The translations under genes were made by a program, and so were the position numbers. Shown here piece after piece: positions 1-10,965 of a DNA stretch of 64,000 nt. The first letter of the stretch is position 1. Every line of letters begins with the position of its first letter. The DNA is from Sphaerolaimus hirsutus (lineage: Eukaryota; Nematoda; Chromadorea; Monhysterida; Sphaerolaimidae). Where the stretch lies: the NCBI GenBank assembly GCA_964036195.1, contig OZ038450.1, forward strand, positions 24,333,208 to 24,397,207, read 5' to 3'. The notes under the pieces are model-generated. The model had not been told where the DNA came from, did no database searches, and saw only the letters and a list, made by a program, of their open reading frames with translations.

Positions 1-534
1 GGCGCCAAACTTCTGGTGCTTTTCTCATCACTAGTCCGCTGAGCACACAAATTTTTTCCCAAAATTTCACAATCACGCAAGGCATATTGGAGGTGATCTT
101 TGCAGCGATGATCTGGTTGAAAAAAAAGTTCAATAAATACAAAAATGTCCAAGGTCTTCACCAGTAGTCGAACTGGCATCGCAAGTTATGTTCACTTTGC
201 ATTTTTGAAAGATTACTTTTTTTAAATTAATCACTTCCCTGTCAAAATGTTGGTCCTCTGTAAATCTTTCACTAAAATATTTACTGCTTTCACCGGAATG
301 TCAAATTCTTGAATGTAAAAGAGGGTACTTTTTATAGAAAATGCAAAATCGAGTACTTTTATGGAAAATGTAAAAGAGTTAGGCACATAGCAGTGTCCCG
401 TTTATGGGACAGGGGACACGCCATGCATTAAAAATTGGTTTTTATCTGTTTTCAACAACTTTCCAGGCATTCCAATTGAATGGGCTACTTGTATGTAAGG
501 TTTATTTACAGGAACAGGTCGCGCTGGTGGGGAC
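1..534. other. Intergenic sequence, nothing recognised
   Basis: AT-rich sequence begins with the six bases GGCGCC, possibly the tail of a GGCGCC-family element outside the window. A few TGTAAAAGAG repeats occur near 310-380. No gene or complete repeat was seen. Confidence 0.6.
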
Positions 535-1079
535 TAACCATGGCAAACCCCCTTAAAAAGAATAATGCCTATAGTGCTTGAATAATCCCCCTGGGGGATT
601 ATTATTTCGCCAGTCTGTTTTAGGGGGGAACTATTCGAGGGGGGGGGATTATTCGAGGGGGGAATTATTCTTTCGTCAACATTTTCAAGCGTCTTTCTAT
701 CAAGTTATTCCATGATATATTCATTTTTTAACTACAAAAACACAAAAACAACAACTAATTGGTCAAATATTTTTAAGGGGGGGGTTGTTCGAGGGGGGAA
801 TTATTATTTCCTCACTCGTCTTACAAGGGTTGAATATTCAAAAGGGGGGGGGAATCATTCAAGGCAAATACTTTTTAAATTTTTTTAGTGTTTTTCTAAC
901 TGACTTCAAATTTTAATTTTTTTCTGAAAAAAGTTTTTGAATTTTGGAATTATGTTTTTCGATTTTCTAATTTTCAAATCTTTTACATTACTTTTCGAAT
1001 TTTTAAATCTTTTATAGTAGTTTACACATTTTTTGCATCAGATAATTGCATTTTTGAATTTTTCTTGTTAATTTTAAAC
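535..1079 (+). mobile_element. Partial AATTCG-family hAT-like element with a C/G-rich insert
   Basis: The left terminus TAACCATGGCAAACCCCC at 535 matches the AATTCG family. It is interrupted at about 560-865 by a subtype-3 repeat with GGGGGATTATTCGAGG motifs, after which the AATTTTCAAATC array continues to about 1060. No right terminus was found. Confidence 0.55.
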
Positions 1080-1330
1080 CAGAGTTGTTAAAATACCGGT
1101 ATTTTTGGAAAGTGTAAGTGTAAAATACACTTTCCAAATTTTGAGTCTGGATACCAAAAGTGTAAGGTATTTTTAAAATACCTAGGAAAGTGTAAAAAAA
1201 AGTGTAAGTGTAAAAAAAATTTCTTAGAAAGAGCTCTCACTGTTGAGCATTAGAATACACCCACTGTTTTCACCTTTAGATCAATATATTTGTCATTTTT
1301 ATGCATCATTTCACATTTTACTGCCTTTTA
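1080..1330 (+). mobile_element. Partial hAT-like element, GTGTAAGTG variant
   Basis: The left terminus CAGAGTTGTTAAAATACC is followed by an array of GTGTAAGTGTAAAATAC. The right end is missing. The same terminus with ACGTAAACG arrays is complete at 18323, 20770 and 39792. Confidence 0.6.
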
Positions 1331-1854
1331 TGAAATATTTCAGACTGTAGCAAATACTGTAGTGGTATGAAGTTCACTAATAATGGCACCCTTTTCAGTG
1401 TTGATATTTACTGATTAAGCAATGCGATACACACTTTGACTTTGTGTCGCAGCTGGTGAATTTCCATTGATCTTGTCCTTTTTACAAAAGTATGATGAAA
1501 CTGTAGAATACCATGAGTACTGATCAAAGGTTGGAGATCAAAGGCCAGTTTGTACATTTTGCCATATTTTCTACATTCAATGCATAACTGCATGTGTGCA
1601 CTGTGCAGTTATTTTTTGTAAACACCTTCCCGCGTCACGTCCGGCACCCATTTTTTGATTTTACTTCTCACATCCTATCCGCCAGTTCTAGGGCACCCCA
1701 GAGGCTGAAACTTGGGGAGATATTGGCGCAACCTCCCTCTACTTTGCACGAATTTGGGGGGTCGCGGCGACCCCTCTCAGCGTGGGTCGCCCTAAGTGCA
1801 AACATTTTTCCGGCTTTTTTGGTGTCCCACAGCAGGTCCGGCACCCGCTGATTT

Positions 1855-2522
1855 CTGAGCTGTGGGAGGGGGTATAAATTTGAAATTTTGGAGATGTGTT
1901 ACCCTACATCACTCCCCTACTATATACACTATTCAATAATGTGAAATAAATGTGAAATATTTCTAAAAAATTCGCTTATTCTCTAAAAAAACACACACTC
2001 CCCCAATAGATGGATGACAACAAAATCACTTTTTGGAACTTTTTTATTCAACACTTGAAGAGATGGTTTACGATACTTTAAAGGGGAACGGTTTGATGTT
2101 TAAAGTTTTGTAAAGAACCATACCTCTAAAATGCCCTGCATTACAAAATTTACTTAGGGTGAATTTTATGACATCATAATGACATCATTGCAGGAACAAA
2201 AATTTACAAAATTTAAACTTTGAAATTCCCCCAAGTAAATTTTGCAATGCCAGGCATTTTAGAGCTATGGTTCTTTACGTAACTTAAAAACATCAAACCC
2301 TTTCCCTTTAAAGTATCGTAAACCATCTCTTTAAGTGTCTAATAAAAAAGTTCCAAAAAGGTAATTTTTTGTCATCCATCTATTGGGGAGTGGTGTTTTT
2401 TAGAGAATAAGTGAATTTTTGAGAAATTTTTCAAATAAATCTCACATTTTTGAATAGTGTACAGTAGGGGAGTGGTGTTGGTAACACATCCCCAAAATTT
2501 TAGATTTATACTCCTCCCACAG
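1855..2522. repeat. Foldback with arms of about 330 bp, cut by the gap
   Basis: The sequence from about 1855 to 2180 returns in inverted order from about 2170 to 2522. Examples are GATGGTTTACGATACTTTAA against its complement near 2320, and the TGACATCATAATGACATCA centre at about 2169. There is no coding potential. The outer end of the right arm is lost in the gap, so a TSD cannot be tested. Confidence 0.75.
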
Positions 2523-2722
2523 NNNNNNNNNNNNNNNNNNNNNNNNNNNNNNNNNNNNNNNNNNNNNNNNNNNNNNNNNNNNNNNNNNNNNNNNNNNNNN
2601 NNNNNNNNNNNNNNNNNNNNNNNNNNNNNNNNNNNNNNNNNNNNNNNNNNNNNNNNNNNNNNNNNNNNNNNNNNNNNNNNNNNNNNNNNNNNNNNNNNNN
2701 NNNNNNNNNNNNNNNNNNNNNN
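2523..2722. other. Assembly gap of exactly 200 N
   Basis: The gap is 200 unknown bases, a round number typical of a placeholder. It begins at the outer edge of one arm of a long hairpin (1855-2522) and ends inside a C-rich MITE, both of which are hard to sequence and assemble. Confidence 0.98.
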
Positions 2723-2802
2723 TGTTTAACCCCCCCCCCACCCCTCTTGGGACCACTATGCAACAATCACCCCCCGGGGGTATTTCGAGGAAATACGGTA
2801 TA
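2723..2802. mobile_element. Right end of a CCGTAT-type MITE, cut by the gap
   Basis: The sequence after the N run matches the right 80 bp of the subtype-1 MITE, including ACCACTATG and the terminal GAGGAAATACGGTA. Confidence 0.65.
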
Positions 2803-2937
2803 CATGTTCATGCAATTGCAAGGATATTCAACACTTTCCCAAATAATGGGCAGATGAGAGATGTTCAAATGCATGGTGTTGCGTTGTGTTGACAATCAAG
2901 TTTTATTGTCGATATTATATGTTTATATGCAATGTAC

Positions 2938-3450
2938 CTGGTGCCAGTCCCAGACCCTGTAACAGACCCTGTAAAGTGTAAAAGACCCTGTAAAATGTCA
3001 GGTGCATGGTTGGCAAAATCTCAGAAAAAATAAAAATAAAAATAAAATGGAAAATTGAAGAATAAGATAAAATAAAATGAAACAAGAAGAAAATTAATAT
3101 AAAATACAATTTTTATAAAATTTGTACACAAATAATTTTTATACAACCAACCGTAATCAGGTGTCATGTAAAAACCATGTTAAGTGTTAAATATCATGTA
3201 AAAAACCTTGTGAAGTGTCATGTGTATGCAAATCTTATTTTATCATATCCAAATCTCATTTTATCATATCCAAACCCTCTGTTCTTGTATCCAAATCTTA
3301 TGTAAAAGAGTAAGATTTGGATACAAAAACATAAGTTTTGGATACTATAAAATAGGATTTAGATAAACATGACACTTTAATTTAAAGGGTATTTTACATG
3401 ACATTTGACACTAAACAGAGTCTTTTATGTGACACATGACATTATCTATA
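2938..3450. repeat. P repeat: inverted array of AGACCCTGTAAA / TGTCATG units
   Basis: A palindromic repeat has ends like CCAGTCCCAGACCCTGTAA. Its centre is a hairpin of TATCCAAATCTTATGT and ACATAAGATTTGGATA, and AATGTCATGTAAAATGTC units lie between. It is interrupted by a small hAT-like element at 3005-3155. The same core forms the interior of the AAATAAAAT-family hAT elements. Confidence 0.65.
3005..3155 (+). mobile_element. Short hAT-like element (AAATAAAAT family), 151 bp
   Basis: Termini are CATGGTTGGCAAAATC and the complement of TACGGTTGGTTGTATAAA. The flanks are GTCAGGTG (2997-3004) and ATCAGGTG (3156-3163), a 7-of-8 TSD. Only the A-rich arrays remain, without the P-type interior of the 1-kb copies. 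Confidence 0.7.
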
Positions 3451-3463
3451 CAAATTGAAGCAC

Positions 3464-3790
3464 TTTTTTCCACAATGGCTTGCCATTGTCAACCGGAACT
3501 CTCAGCTGTAAAATAACATCACAAAAAGAAGAAAACTTGACTCAATTAAACATAATCTTGCATCTTACACAAGTAAATAGCACTGCATTAGCATTGCTGC
3601 ACTTTGTTGTTGAGGAGCAGCAAAATTTGTTGGCGCTGGCGCCATTGGCACTTGGCGCCAACATCCTTTGGCACCATTGGCGCTTGGCGCCGTGTTCTTG
3701 AAAAGTGCTATGGCGCTTTTGGCGCCTTGAAAAGTGCCATGGCACTTTTGGCGCTTAGTGCCAAAAGTCTGGCACTTTTTACATCATCAT
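3464..3790. mobile_element. Right part of a degenerate GGCGCC-family element
   Basis: A GGCGCC array at 3630-3770 follows interior sequence resembling that of 12140-12245 and ends in GGCACTTTTTACATCATCA. Many units are decayed to GGCACT. No left terminus or TSD was found. Confidence 0.5.
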
Positions 3791-4025
3791 TCAAGGCCAA
3801 CTTTATAGAGGAGTTAATTAGAGGGAGGTTTTTCAATGTTCAGTTTTTCAAGTGGGGGTGGGGGTATTCAAAGTGGAATTTATTGAGGGCTCAATTGAGT
3901 AGCTGTTTCAATTTTGACAATGAAACATGTAAGTTAGGAGTTTTCTGCACTTTGTAAAACTACCATGCAGAAACCATGTGTTGGAGCAGAGTAAAACACA
4001 TGCAAACATCAAATGCTCCACTTGA

Positions 4026-4480
4026 TTACCCTATTTTCTTGACCCACCCCCCTCAAAATACCCCTCCCCCCCTCGTTTGACCCCCCCTCCCTATCTTGAG
4101 ACCACTATGAAACAATCAGCCCCCCCCTTGAAATACCCCCCAGATTGAGTATAAAGAGAACGTACATTACAAATACTGCAGTTTGTGTTCTGCGTAGTGC
4201 AGAACACACGTTGAAACAATGTCGTAATCACGTTAGAACAGTGTTTATACCATCTACATACTACTATTAGTCTACAGGAGTCTATACATGTCAGTTATTG
4301 ATGCATTTTTCTACCCCAGTGTACATCACAAACGACGATTTTGTACTAGGATTTGAAAAAATTTCTAGCAAAATAATAACCCTCCTTGAAATACCCCCCC
4401 CCCCCCTTGTTTAACCCCCCCCTCTCGGGACCACTATGAAACAATCACCCCATGGGGGGTATTTCGAGGAAATACAGTAA
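4026..4480. mobile_element. CCGTAT-type MITE, subtype 1
   Basis: C-rich blocks (CGAAATACCCCCC, CGTTTGACCCCC, then ACCACTATGAAACAATCA) flank a shared core of about 240 bp containing GTTCTGCGTAGTGCAGAACA, a small palindrome. The right end reads TATTTCGAGGAAATACAGTA. The left end is degenerate. Copies lie at 14656, 48700 and 50704. Confidence 0.65.
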
Positions 4481-4756
4481 TCAATCATTGACTACTCAAT
4501 CGCATCAATGTGAACTTTTTTCAATTGAGAAATGTGTCCCATTGGAAAATACAGTTTATGCCACAATAAATACCCCATTGTGAAAAACAATTCTAACAAC
4601 AATCTGTCACTGACATAGCCATTCAAAGTAGTTATTGCTGTGCACCACAGATCATCATAAATCACAATCTCGATCATTTGGAGATCAAAAGATGTTGCTG
4701 CAGGCCTAATGCAAAATAATAAGAGTGTGTAAACTAGAAAGGGCATAGACCACATG

Positions 4757-5194
4757 CTGGGGGCACTCCCAGACCCTATAAAAGAACCTGTAAAGTGTCA
4801 AAGACCCTGTAAAATGTCATGTGTCATGTACAAGACCCTGTAAAAGACCCTGAAAAGTGTCAAAGACCCTGTAAAATGTCATGTATCATGTAAAATACCC
4901 TGTAAAAGACCCTGAAAAGTGTCAAAGACCCTGTAAAATGTTATGTATTATGTAAAATACCCTGTAAAGTGTCATGTGTATCCAAATCTTATTTTATCAT
5001 ATCCCAATCTTATGTTTTTGTATCCAAATCTTATGTGTAAAGTAAGATTTGGATACAAAAACATAAGATTTGGATATGATAAAATAAGATTAGGATACAC
5101 ATGACACTTTACATGGTATTTTACATGACACATGATATTTTACAGGGTCGTTGACACTTTTCAGGGTCTTTTACAGGGTCTAGGAGTGGCAGCT
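4757..5194. repeat. P repeat, most complete stand-alone copy
   Basis: The ends are GGGCACTCCCAGACCCT and the complement of GCCACTCCTAGACCCT. Between them are repeated AGACCCTGTAAAAG and TGTCATGTAAAAT units and a central hairpin at about 4985-5095 of TATCCAAATCTTATG and its complement. It is non-coding and its superfamily was not determined. Confidence 0.65.
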
Positions 5195-5544
5195 GATAAT
5201 CAGAACATAAGTATGGAAGCTCCAGGTGATTCTGATCATTTTAAGTGTTTATTGGTGAAAATCGGCTGAGAAATAGCTGAGATATTGAGTTCTGAAATTG
5301 CATGCGTTTTCATTCAACTGGACCAAATCAGCATATGAAATTTACACATCACCAATCCGACCACAAAAATTGAATCTGCATGCTGTCCTGATCATTTTAA
5401 TCGTCAACCGCTCATAAACAGCCCATAATGACCACCTTATTAAGCTTCAAAATCAATGTCCAGATAAGGCATACAAAATGAACACCTTGAATAGACGCCC
5501 TAATCTCAGGACTGGGGGATTATTTGAGCAACCAAAAATATTTG

Positions 5545-6012
5545 GTCACAACACAAATGAAATTTAATGTATATAATTATTTATTGCACATTTCAAAACA
5601 ACATTAAAATCACTGCAATACAACATGATCTCAGATGATCACCAAAACATCCATCACAGTTCACACGTTTCTTGCACATCACCCTGATTTGCATATTAAC
5701 TTTACCTTAATAGCAATGATGTTGATGAAAGTGTTGAATACTATCAGCACATTGCCAACACACTGGCTTACACTGGCCAAAGTTTCATGATCACAACTTA
5801 AAGCAGCGTTGAGATAGAGCACCATGTGTACATCAGTACAATGACCGAAATTGTAACCCCCACAGTTCCGCAGTGGGTGGAGCTAGAGGGGTGAAACTTT
5901 GGGTGAAAACTCAAAACACCTGATATGTATACGTTTGAGAATTTTATGACTGTAGCTTACCCCTAGCGCGAATGGCGAGCACTGTCCAGGGACTTTTCAG
6001 CCCGACCATGCA
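5545..6012. mobile_element. Right-hand half of a mariner-like foldback
   Basis: This is nearly the same sequence as 45650-46116, ending in GGCGAGCACTG...GACTTTTCAGCCCGACCATG. The terminus resembles mariner ends of the GGCTGAAAAGTCCCC type (established pattern; the assignment is inference). The partner arm is absent here. Confidence 0.6.
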
Positions 6013-6039
6013 TATTTCAGTGAAATCACAAAAAATACT

Positions 6040-6600
6040 TACTGAAAAAATATTTTTTCTCATCGGGGTCGTTTGGCCCCGACCGGGGACAATTACCACA
6101 AAGTCCCAAAAAGTACCACAAATTTTTGTGTGGTACCGGGGCCAAACGACCCCGGTCGGGGACCAAAATCATTTGTTTACTGAAAAAAAAGTTCCTCACC
6201 GGGGACGTTTGACCCCGGTCGGGGCCATTTCAAAATTGCCGGGGACCGGACCCCGGCAAAATTTCAATCACTATACAAAAATATAGTGATCGAAAAAAAT
6301 TAAAGTATAAATTAAAAAAAACCGGTAACCGCCCGGAGCTAAAATTTGGCATGCGTACTCACTAAACGAAGGAGTACACGCATGCCAAATTTGAGTTGAA
6401 TCACAACATTTTATACACCTGCCCAAAAAAATATGCATTGGCAGGTGTAACCGTCTTGCAAAAATTTTTTGCATGCTAATTTGGTGATGATTCACCTAAT
6501 TAACATGCAAACAACCTATACACGCCAATTTTTTATTTTTGTATTTTTTTATTTTTTGCCGGGTCCCGGTCCCCGGCCGGGACCTGTGTAACTAGCCCCT
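6040..6600. mobile_element. GGCCCCGACCGGGG palindromic element, one end intact
   Basis: Arrays of GGTCGTTTGGCCCCGACC and its complement lead to the terminus GGGACCTGTGTAACTAGCCC at about 6576-6595. The same terminus makes up both halves of the 49-bp palindrome at 29582. The left end is not recognisable because a mariner-like end abuts it. Confidence 0.5.
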
Positions 6601-6904
6601 TACTAATCCATTCCAATCTAAAAGTTATTTCTATTTACTATGTCACATGTTTTTGGATCAGTGTCAACATTGTGCAATGTATTTGAGGTGGTGTGTGTGT
6701 GTCGATGATGGTGTGTGTGTTTCATTCAGTAGAATTGTGTAGCAATAAGAAACTAGAGTTCAGGCATCATTCAATACATGCCAAGCCAATAAATTACATA
6801 TCTTGTATGTGGTGTCGAAATGTGCGCTTGCACACAAATTTTTTGAGAAATGTTGAAAAAATGCTAATAAAAATTGATATTTTTGGACATGATACAATGG
6901 GGAA

Positions 6905-7062
6905 CCGAAACTAGAAATTTGCCAAAATTTTGAGTCGAGTCAGGCAAAAACCTCAAGTCTCGAGTTTGGGCAATATTTTTATGGTTGAGTCAGTCGAGTT
7001 GAGTTGGCACCCAATTTTACCTTTGAGTCACGAGTCGAATCGAATCGAGTTCAAGCCCTAGG
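6905..7062 (-). mobile_element. Partial GAGTCGAGTC-array element
   Basis: An array of GAGTCGAGTC and CGAATCGAAT ends in GAGTTCAAGCCCTAG, whose complement begins TAGGGCTTGAAC, hAT-like. The other end and TSD are not seen. Confidence 0.45.
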
Positions 7063-7986
7063 GGGGTCTTATTCGAAGATATAAGGTAAAACTTTTTTTG
7101 TTAATGTTGTGAAACATTTCCTACCCATCAAAGAATTCGAGGTGGAGTAATTTCGAGGTGGAGTTATTCTAGGTGGAGTAATTTTTTCCTCACGCTCACA
7201 AGAGGGGGACTTTTTTGAGGGATTAGTGATTTGAGGGGGGAGTTATTCAAGGATATATGGTATATACGCTGGGATATATAAGTTCGGATACAAGCTATAT
7301 GAGCTACAGCTAAACATAAAGTTCAAGTTACAGATTTTAACGCCAAATTGATTACACAGAAGTGGATGATCATGATGATGATCCAAGTTGTCATGGAACA
7401 GGTACAAATTGATATCTCCAGAAACAGCTGCCAGTGCTTGTGGAGTTTTGGATTGAGATATGGATTAGTATTTGGTCCATGACAAGTTGGAGACCTGCAT
7501 CCTCACCCACTTTTATGTAATCAATTTTGCAGTAAAATTTTATGCTTGAACCTTATGTTGAGCCAATATAATGTCGTGAATTCACTATAAAGGCCGTTTG
7601 GCTGATTATAGTGATGGTGTTTTCACTGTGTGAGCTTTTCTTCCTTACCTATCCAATACCACTCACACATGCTCTCACATTGCTATTTGACCCACACTGT
7701 AATGTGATGGGCACTAAAGTTTTCAGCATGCAGAGGTCACCTAAATATTGACCTTCTGCTGTGTGTGAATCTATACAAATAAACACATTGCAGCACACAG
7801 TTACATAGTGTGTTTAAAGCTGTTCCATCGTAAAACAGCAAAATATGGGAGTGTGTGAATTTTTTGCGTGTGATTTTTATTATGTTGACTTGTGTGAATG
7901 TGTGAATGTGAAAACGTGTGAATGGACCTCCATCGCTGCCTGGAGGTATTTTGCAAAAATACAGTAGCTTATATATCCCAGCTGAA
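7062..7986. repeat. Subtype-3 G-rich repeat followed by a TATATCCCAGC inverted repeat
   Basis: GAGTTATTC and GGGGGACTT units occupy 7062-7262. The sequence GCTGGGATATATAAG at 7268 recurs inverted as CTTATATATCCCAGC at 7972, enclosing about 700 bp. Within it is another inverted pair (about 7330-7400 and 7490-7545) related to the ACAGCTCGGGCGT repeats. No gene was seen. Confidence 0.5.
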
Positions 7987-9238
7987 ACCTCAGTAGGATC
8001 ACCCAGGATGATCCAATGGGAGACAGCAAATCCGGACTGCCAGATCTAGAAATGGCAAAAACTTTCCTGACTGATCAATATTTTGGGTCGGAACACGTTC
8101 TGTCGCACAGCCAATTTTGGTTGCGCAGTTTTATAGATAGGCTTTGCACAACTAACATTTGTGCCATAGATTTTTTTGGTTTTATTTCGATTTTGTGTTG
8201 GAATGGCACCATTGCACTGGCGTCAAATGGAACTTTAGTTGTGCAGTGTAGTGATGGAAAAGCGCCATGGCGCTGGCGCCTGGCGCTAGCGCCAAAGCAA
8301 AAAGCGCCATGGCGCTTTTGGCGCTTGGCGCTAAAACGCTCTGGCGCCATTGGCGCTTGGCGCTGGGGTCTGCGAAAGCGCCATGGCGCTTTTGGCGCTT
8401 GGCGCCATTTTCCGGTGGCGCTATTGGCGCCTGGCGCCGGCATTTGAAATGGCGCCAAAAAAGCGCCAACCATGATATTATGAAATTGTTATAATACGGT
8501 GAAATCGCCACTCCAGTTGATCAATTTTGAGGACAAATGAATAAATATAAGTTAATTTTAGGGCAGCCTTTATATAGGTACCTATAATTAACGATGGCAA
8601 AAAAAGATTCTAAAATTCGAAAACATTTTCGAATTTTCGAATTTTTTCGGAATTTTCGAATTTTTATTTCACCATTGGAAAAAACACAAAAAATTCGAAA
8701 ATTCGAAAATTCAAAAATTCGAAAATACTTTTCGAATTTTTCAGGTAATTCAAGGACATATAACACATTCTTAAGTTCAATGTGCTAATTCGTTCGACAA
8801 TTGAGGCGCGGTGCGTCTGAAAAAGTGTATCGAAACAAAAAAAAACGTTTAAAAACATTGAAATGACCTCCATGGTGGACCCATAGCTGGAATCGGGAAT
8901 GACATTTTAGGGGGTTGGATGAACACCAGACTTTTGTGTTGCCCATTCTGTTACACGTCAGCCAATTTTGATACCGTCCAAGTATGTTGTGGTTTCGGGT
9001 CAAGGCTATGACCGAATTGTTTTGTTTCCTCGAATCATCCACCAGGCCCGAGATAAGGTGGGTCTATAAAAGGTGTTGATTTTACATGGCCAATCAGGCA
9101 AGTTGAATTTAAAGCTTAATAACTCAGCCATTTCTTGGCCGATTTGGACCATTAAATACTTAAAATGATCTGTACAATCTGTAGATTCCATTTTTCAGGT
9201 TAGATTAGTGATGTAAAAATTTGTTATGCTAATTTGAC

Positions 9239-10086
9239 TAGGGTTCAAACGATATCACTTTTTGATATCGATATTCGATATTCAATATTTTTTCAAAATT
9301 TTCGATATCGATATTCGATATTCAATATTTTTTCAAAATTTTCGATATCGATATTCGATATGATATGGACCCTCGATATCGATATTCGATACTAAAAAAT
9401 GGTCGATATTCAATATCGATATTTCGATATTTTTGATATTCAATATTTAGCTTTTGGTATAGCAAGGCATATTTCAAGCAGCATATTGTATGTTCATATG
9501 GTTGCAAACATGGTTGATTATCTTTTTACTGAAAAAGTACAATTGATTTTGACAAGGTTTACAATGGTCAGAATGATAAAATCGAAGAAAAAACATGACG
9601 AATAAAATTGTATCAGACAAACAAAAATTGGTAGATATTACAATTCATACTTATAACCCAATTGATTAAGGGCATGTTGCAAAAAAGCAGCATATCAGCA
9701 TTTTCTGGCTTCAAATTTGAGGTAGGTAGTTCAGTAGGTATGTGGCCAAGCCAAATACAAGAAATGTGGAGTAAGCACTCCAACAAAGATGACATTAAAT
9801 ACTTTACTTTTACCCATCAACTTAGATACTATAAGCAAATCAAATTAATCACAAATATCTCAAAACAAAAATAATAACTTAATTAAGGACATTATACAGG
9901 TTCGATATATCGAAAATATGGTCAATATTCGATATCGATATTTGATATTTTTTCAAAATTTTCGATATCGATATTCGATATTCGATATTTTCTCAAAATT
10001 TTCGATATCGATATTCGATATTCGATATTAAAAAATGGTCGATATCCGATATTCGATATTCAATACGATATATCGTTTGAACCCTA
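9239..10086. mobile_element. GATATCGATATTC-array hAT-like element, 848 bp
   Basis: It begins TAGGGTTCAAACGATATC and ends GATATATCGTTTGAACCCTA, and the flanks are AATTTGAC on both sides (9231-9238 and 10087-10094). Arms are dense arrays of GATATCGATATTCGATATT. The 450-bp core has no recognisable gene. Confidence 0.9.
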
Positions 10087-10154
10087 AATTTGACCCAGTA
10101 TTTCAACATCTAACATGAATTTTTCTGAACATGCTATCATATACTTGATGTAAA

Positions 10155-10262
10155 TACTGTTTATCTCAAATAAGTCCCCAGGGCAGTTTTTTTGTCAAAA
10201 TTTTTTGAGGGGGACTTGTTCGAGGGGGGAGTTATTCAAGTGGGATTCGAGGATTTATGGTA
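10155..10262. repeat. Subtype-3 G-rich repeat fragment
   Basis: AAATAAGTCCCCAGGG through GGGGACTTGTTCGAGGGGGG to GAGGATTTATGGTA, a degenerate copy of the element seen at 25938-27675. Confidence 0.45.
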
Positions 10263-10965
10263 AATATATGTATAAATCACATATAAACAGAGTCAAATTG
10301 ACATAAAAATATCGACATTACTAATCCAACCCCAGAAATTGAATCGATAGGTTGTGTAGATTATTTTAACTTTTGAATGGTTCAAATCGGCCCAGAAATG
10401 GCCAAGTTATAAGCTTCAAATTTGACTAGCCAGATCGGCCGTGTGAAATTATCATAAATAGACACCCCCCTTATCCTTGGGACTGGGAGATTATATTTGA
10501 GGAAAACCAAAAAAATGGTCATACCCAGACCCAAAACCCAACATACTTGAATAACATCAAAATCAGCAAATGTACAACAGAATGGAATGACACAAAAGTG
10601 TGGTGATCTCCTTCCCAGTACAGCCATCCCCAATTCCAGCTATGGGTGGACCTAGTCATGTTGAGGAATGTGCAGGAATGCACCGAGCACCCATAACTAT
10701 TTCAACATAACTAATTAACAGCTTAAAAGCTCTCAATTCAATATTTTTCCAAAAAATTCGAAAATTCCCCTCAAAAATTCGAAAATTACCCAAAAAAATT
10801 CGAAAACTGCCCAAAAAGATTTGAAAATTCGAAAATTCGAAAATTAAATCCGAAATTCGAAAATTAACTTAAGGAAAAATTCGAAAATTCGAAAATTCAT
10901 TTTGGAAAAAACACTTAAAAATTTAAATACTTTTTTTCAGGGGGTTTGCCATCGTTACCTATAAT

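Larger units (their letters stand above)
8589..10957. mobile_element. AATTCG-family hAT-like element, 2.37 kb with an insert
   Basis: Termini are TAACGATGGCAAAAAAAG and GGTTTGCCATCGTTA. The flanks are CCTATAAT at 8581-8588 and 10958-10965, an exact TSD. Subterminal arrays are made of TTCGAAAATTCGAAAA at 8610-8750 and 10750-10905. It carries the GATATCGATATTC element at 9239. The remaining interior, 8760-9230 and 10095-10740, has no gene. Confidence 0.9.

Noticed and set aside
2442-2766. Open frames across the N run
   Set aside because: They exist only because unknown bases contain no stop codons.
7360-7406. Exon-like segment with an acceptor CACAG and donor GTACAA
   Set aside because: The sequence is part of an inverted repeat also seen at 7490-7545 and 17215-17235, so the splice-like sites are coincidental.
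8016-8511. Open frames of 75-143 codons on both strands through GGCGCC arrays (also near 12136-12545, 39244-39672 and 50240-50809)
   Set aside because: The peptides are repeats of APSAKRQKRHGAF and similar, caused by the array in every frame, and copies differ in frame and length. They are not genes.
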